From Alistipes sp. (GTDB lineage Bacteria; Bacteroidota; Bacteroidia; Bacteroidales; Rikenellaceae), in assembly GCA_017465055.1 (NCBI GenBank), contig JAFTWZ010000001.1, positions 119,046 to 183,045 of the forward strand: a stretch of DNA of 64,000 nt, given 5' to 3'. Numbering within the stretch: the stretch's first letter is position 1; each line of letters opens with the position of its first letter. Below the pieces are notes generated by a model, which made no database searches, was not told where the DNA came from, and saw only the letters and a program-made list of their open reading frames with translations. This document shows, piece after piece, positions 62,565-64,000 of this stretch. A program made the translations under genes and the position numbers.

Positions 62565-63632
62565 ATGAAGCACTTGATTGACCCAACGGATTTATCGGTA
62601 TCGGAGATTTCGGAGATAATAGCCTTAGCCGAAGATATCATCGCCCACCGCGAGAGATATAGCGAGGCGTGCCGAGGCAAGAAGCTAGCCACGCTCTTCT
62701 ACGAGCCCAGCACGCGCACGCGCCTGAGCTTCACGGCAGCAATGATGGAACTTGGCGGCAACGTCATCGGCTTTGCCGATGCTAAGTCGTCGTCGGTATC
62801 CAAGGGCGAGACTGTGCAGGACACGGTGAGGGTTATCAACTGCTTTGCCGACATCATAGCTATGCGCCACAAGGTCGAGGGTGCTCCGCTGGCAGCTACA
62901 GAGGTATCGCGCACGCCTATCATCAACGCTGGCGATGGCTCGCACAGCCACCCTACGCAGACGATGACCGACCTATTGACCATCAAGCGCGAGCTGGGCA
63001 CGCTCAACAACCTCACCATAGGACTTGTTGGCGACCTTAAGTATGGCCGCACGGTGCACTCACTTATTAAGGCTATGACGCGCTACGAGGGTACTAAGTT
63101 TGTGCTTATAGCGCCTCCAGAGTTGGCCCTACCAGACTATATCAAGCACGACGTCTGCGACCGCTACGGCGTGGAGTACCGCGAGTCATCAGATATAGAG
63201 AGCGTAATCGGCGACGTCGATATCCTATATATGACTCGTGTGCAGCAGGAGCGTTTCACCGACCTCGAGGAGTATGAGAGGGTCAAGGATTGCTTCGTAT
63301 TAGACGCTGCAAAGATGCGCGGCGCTAAGGAGCATATGGCCGTTCTACACCCACTACCTCGTGTCAACGAGATAGCCATAGATGTCGATGCCGACCCACG
63401 CGCGGCATACTTCCGCCAGGTGGAGAATGGTAAGTTTGTGCGTATGGCCCTAATCCTCAAGCTACTTGAGTGGCAGGAGGATGCGGAGCGTAAGTTTGAC
63501 CACGGAGGCAAGGATTTGGGGTGCAAGTGTCCCAATCCGCTCTGTATCTCGAATCTCGAGCCTGTACGCCCACGCTTCGATAAGGCCGACGATGTGGTAA
63601 GGTGCGTGTACTGCGAGTCTAAGGCAGAGTAG
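62565..63632 (+). CDS. pyrB: Aspartate carbamoyltransferase with C-terminal zinc ribbon
   Basis: A 355-residue protein. Residues 1-308 are a standard catalytic chain: carbamoyl phosphate site FYEPSTRTRLSFTAAMMELG, loop SSSVSKGETVQDTVRV, DGSHSHPTQTMTDLL, and HPLPRVNEIAIDVDADPRAA. The last 40 residues add Cys322-x4-Cys327 and Cys347-x2-Cys350 (CPNPLCISNLEPV, VVRCVYCE), closely resembling the zinc domain of the regulatory chain PyrI. The nucleotide-binding allosteric domain of PyrI is absent. In E. coli this zinc domain contacts the catalytic trimer. Last gene of the operon. Confidence 0.95.
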   Translation: MKHLIDPTDLSVSEISEIIALAEDIIAHRERYSEACRGKKLATLFYEPSTRTRLSFTAAMMELGGNVIGFADAKSSSVSKGETVQDTVRVINCFADIIAMRHKVEGAPLAATEVSRTPIINAGDGSHSHPTQTMTDLLTIKRELGTLNNLTIGLVGDLKYGRTVHSLIKAMTRYEGTKFVLIAPPELALPDYIKHDVCDRYGVEYRESSDIESVIGDVDILYMTRVQQERFTDLEEYERVKDCFVLDAAKMRGAKEHMAVLHPLPRVNEIAIDVDADPRAAYFRQVENGKFVRMALILKLLEWQEDAERKFDHGGKDLGCKCPNPLCISNLEPVRPRFDKADDVVRCVYCESKAE

Positions 63633-63683
63633 GCACTCGTATAGTAGTGCGCTACGACGCGTCGGCGCGACAATATATTGACT

Positions 63684-63724
63684 AAGGAGGGGGTGACTAA
63701 AAGAAAATTAGTCATCCCCTTTTT
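63684..63724. terminator. Terminator of the pyrimidine operon (family B-type hairpin)
   Basis: GGGGTGACTAA pairs with TTAGTCATCCCC (G-T pair included), followed by TTTTT. It belongs to the same hairpin set as those at 5896 and 37877. Confidence 0.85.
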
Positions 63725-63725
63725 G

Positions 63726-63763
63726 TGCCTTATCTCAACAAAGAACGACAAAATAGACTCTTT
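63726..63763 (+). repeat. Fragment of family B element
   Basis: 38 bp identical to the right interior of the 247-bp copy (38118-38155), after which the sequences diverge and no terminal repeat is present. Confidence 0.75.
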
Positions 63764-64000
63764 CGGTTCACACCCATATAATGACGTTTCACAGGGATAT
63801 ATTGCCTGCTGACAGGAGCAGGTATAGATAAATAGTGCTTCGAGTGTAACTTTGTATTTAGAAGCTGTTTTGAATTTTATTGAAAGAGTTTGTTCGTTGC
63901 TGCAAAAGATAGTTTCGGCTTCTTTGAGGCTCTTTTCGGCAACTTTTCATTTGTGATAATTGGAAATAGTCCACTATTACCTGCATACCCCAAATGAAAA
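63764..64000. other. Non-coding end of window
   Basis: No complete gene. A CCTGCT/AGCAGG hairpin lies near 63805 and a TAACTTTG promoter-like box at 63847. The last 130 bp are T-rich and might be the upstream part of a gene or insertion element beyond the window; this cannot be decided here. Confidence 0.25.

Noticed and set aside
63764-64000. Left end of an insertion sequence at the window edge
   Set aside because: The T-rich sequence is suggestive, but no inverted terminus or transposase is visible before the window ends.

Overview
The window looks like a chromosomal segment of a gut-type Bacteroidota (order Bacteroidales). The evidence is the promoter style (TAnnTTTG boxes, often about 19-20 bp after a TTG/TTTG box, and no clear Shine-Dalgarno sequences), a cytochrome b/FrdA/FrdB succinate-fumarate oxidoreductase operon, fimbrillin-like surface lipoproteins, the bamD-rpoZ-coaBC-recN cluster, and lineage-typical forms of malate dehydrogenase, TspO and an acyl-ACP thioesterase. 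Genus cannot be fixed from the sequence alone; a Rikenellaceae-like member is plausible.

Layout. 0.2-1.7 kb: a small DNA-binding protein gene whose last 19 bp recur 1.2 kb downstream, enclosing a MITE-like repeat and a small lipoprotein gene. 2.2-5.8 kb: a HU-domain membrane protein, a sigma54 activator, LptE, a small repeat protein and SecG. 6.1-8.1 kb: TspO, a 52-residue rubredoxin, then the S6-S18-L9 ribosomal operon. 8.9-12.5 kb: a 1191-residue mosaic fimbrillin-like lipoprotein. 13-17 kb: bamD, omega, coaBC, recN. 17.6-21.8 kb (minus strand): tsaB, smpB, dnaG and a DUF4294 protein. 22.3-24 kb: tRNA-Gln, an AraC regulator, a candidate small RNA and a thioesterase that shares a mirror-image promoter pair with pheT. 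26.9-32.8 kb: a DJ-1 protein, aroB, mdh, a NifX-like protein, a LuxR regulator and a MalS-like GH13 protein that appears to have lost catalytic residues. 33-36 kb: tRNA-Leu, uvrC, an ECF sigma factor. 36.7-43.2 kb: a choloylglycine-hydrolase-like enzyme, an M16 protease, an acyl-ACP thioesterase and a glycosyltransferase. 43.5-47.8 kb: the frd/sdh operon and 5-formyl-THF cyclo-ligase. 48.4-51.5 kb: a second fimbrillin-like protein with a different C-terminal part. 52-53.6 kb: a threonine dehydrogenase-like epimerase and a small membrane protein.

The last 10 kb is the most striking part. It is one continuous operon, pyrC-carA-carB-pyrK-pyrD-pyrF-pyrE-pyrB, holding every step of de novo UMP synthesis. 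It opens with a leader carrying a 34-codon ORF, three U-runs and an intrinsic terminator immediately before pyrC, the arrangement of a UTP-sensing attenuator like that of enterobacterial pyrBI. Its CarA has lost the whole glutaminase triad (Cys, His and Glu replaced by Asp, Gln and Asp), which suggests a carbamoyl phosphate synthetase fed by free ammonia. Its PyrB carries a C-terminal zinc ribbon like that of PyrI but no allosteric nucleotide-binding domain.

Intergenic DNA is unusually structured. I see two MITE-like families (A, about 320-400 bp; B, 120-247 bp, always beside a conserved hairpin terminator) and a family (C) of long imperfect inverted repeats. In family C a conserved core (TTAACGCAC plus AACC) is flanked by arms built from short tandem repeats that differ between copies but tend to be complementary within a copy. 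These account for most gaps longer than 300 bp.
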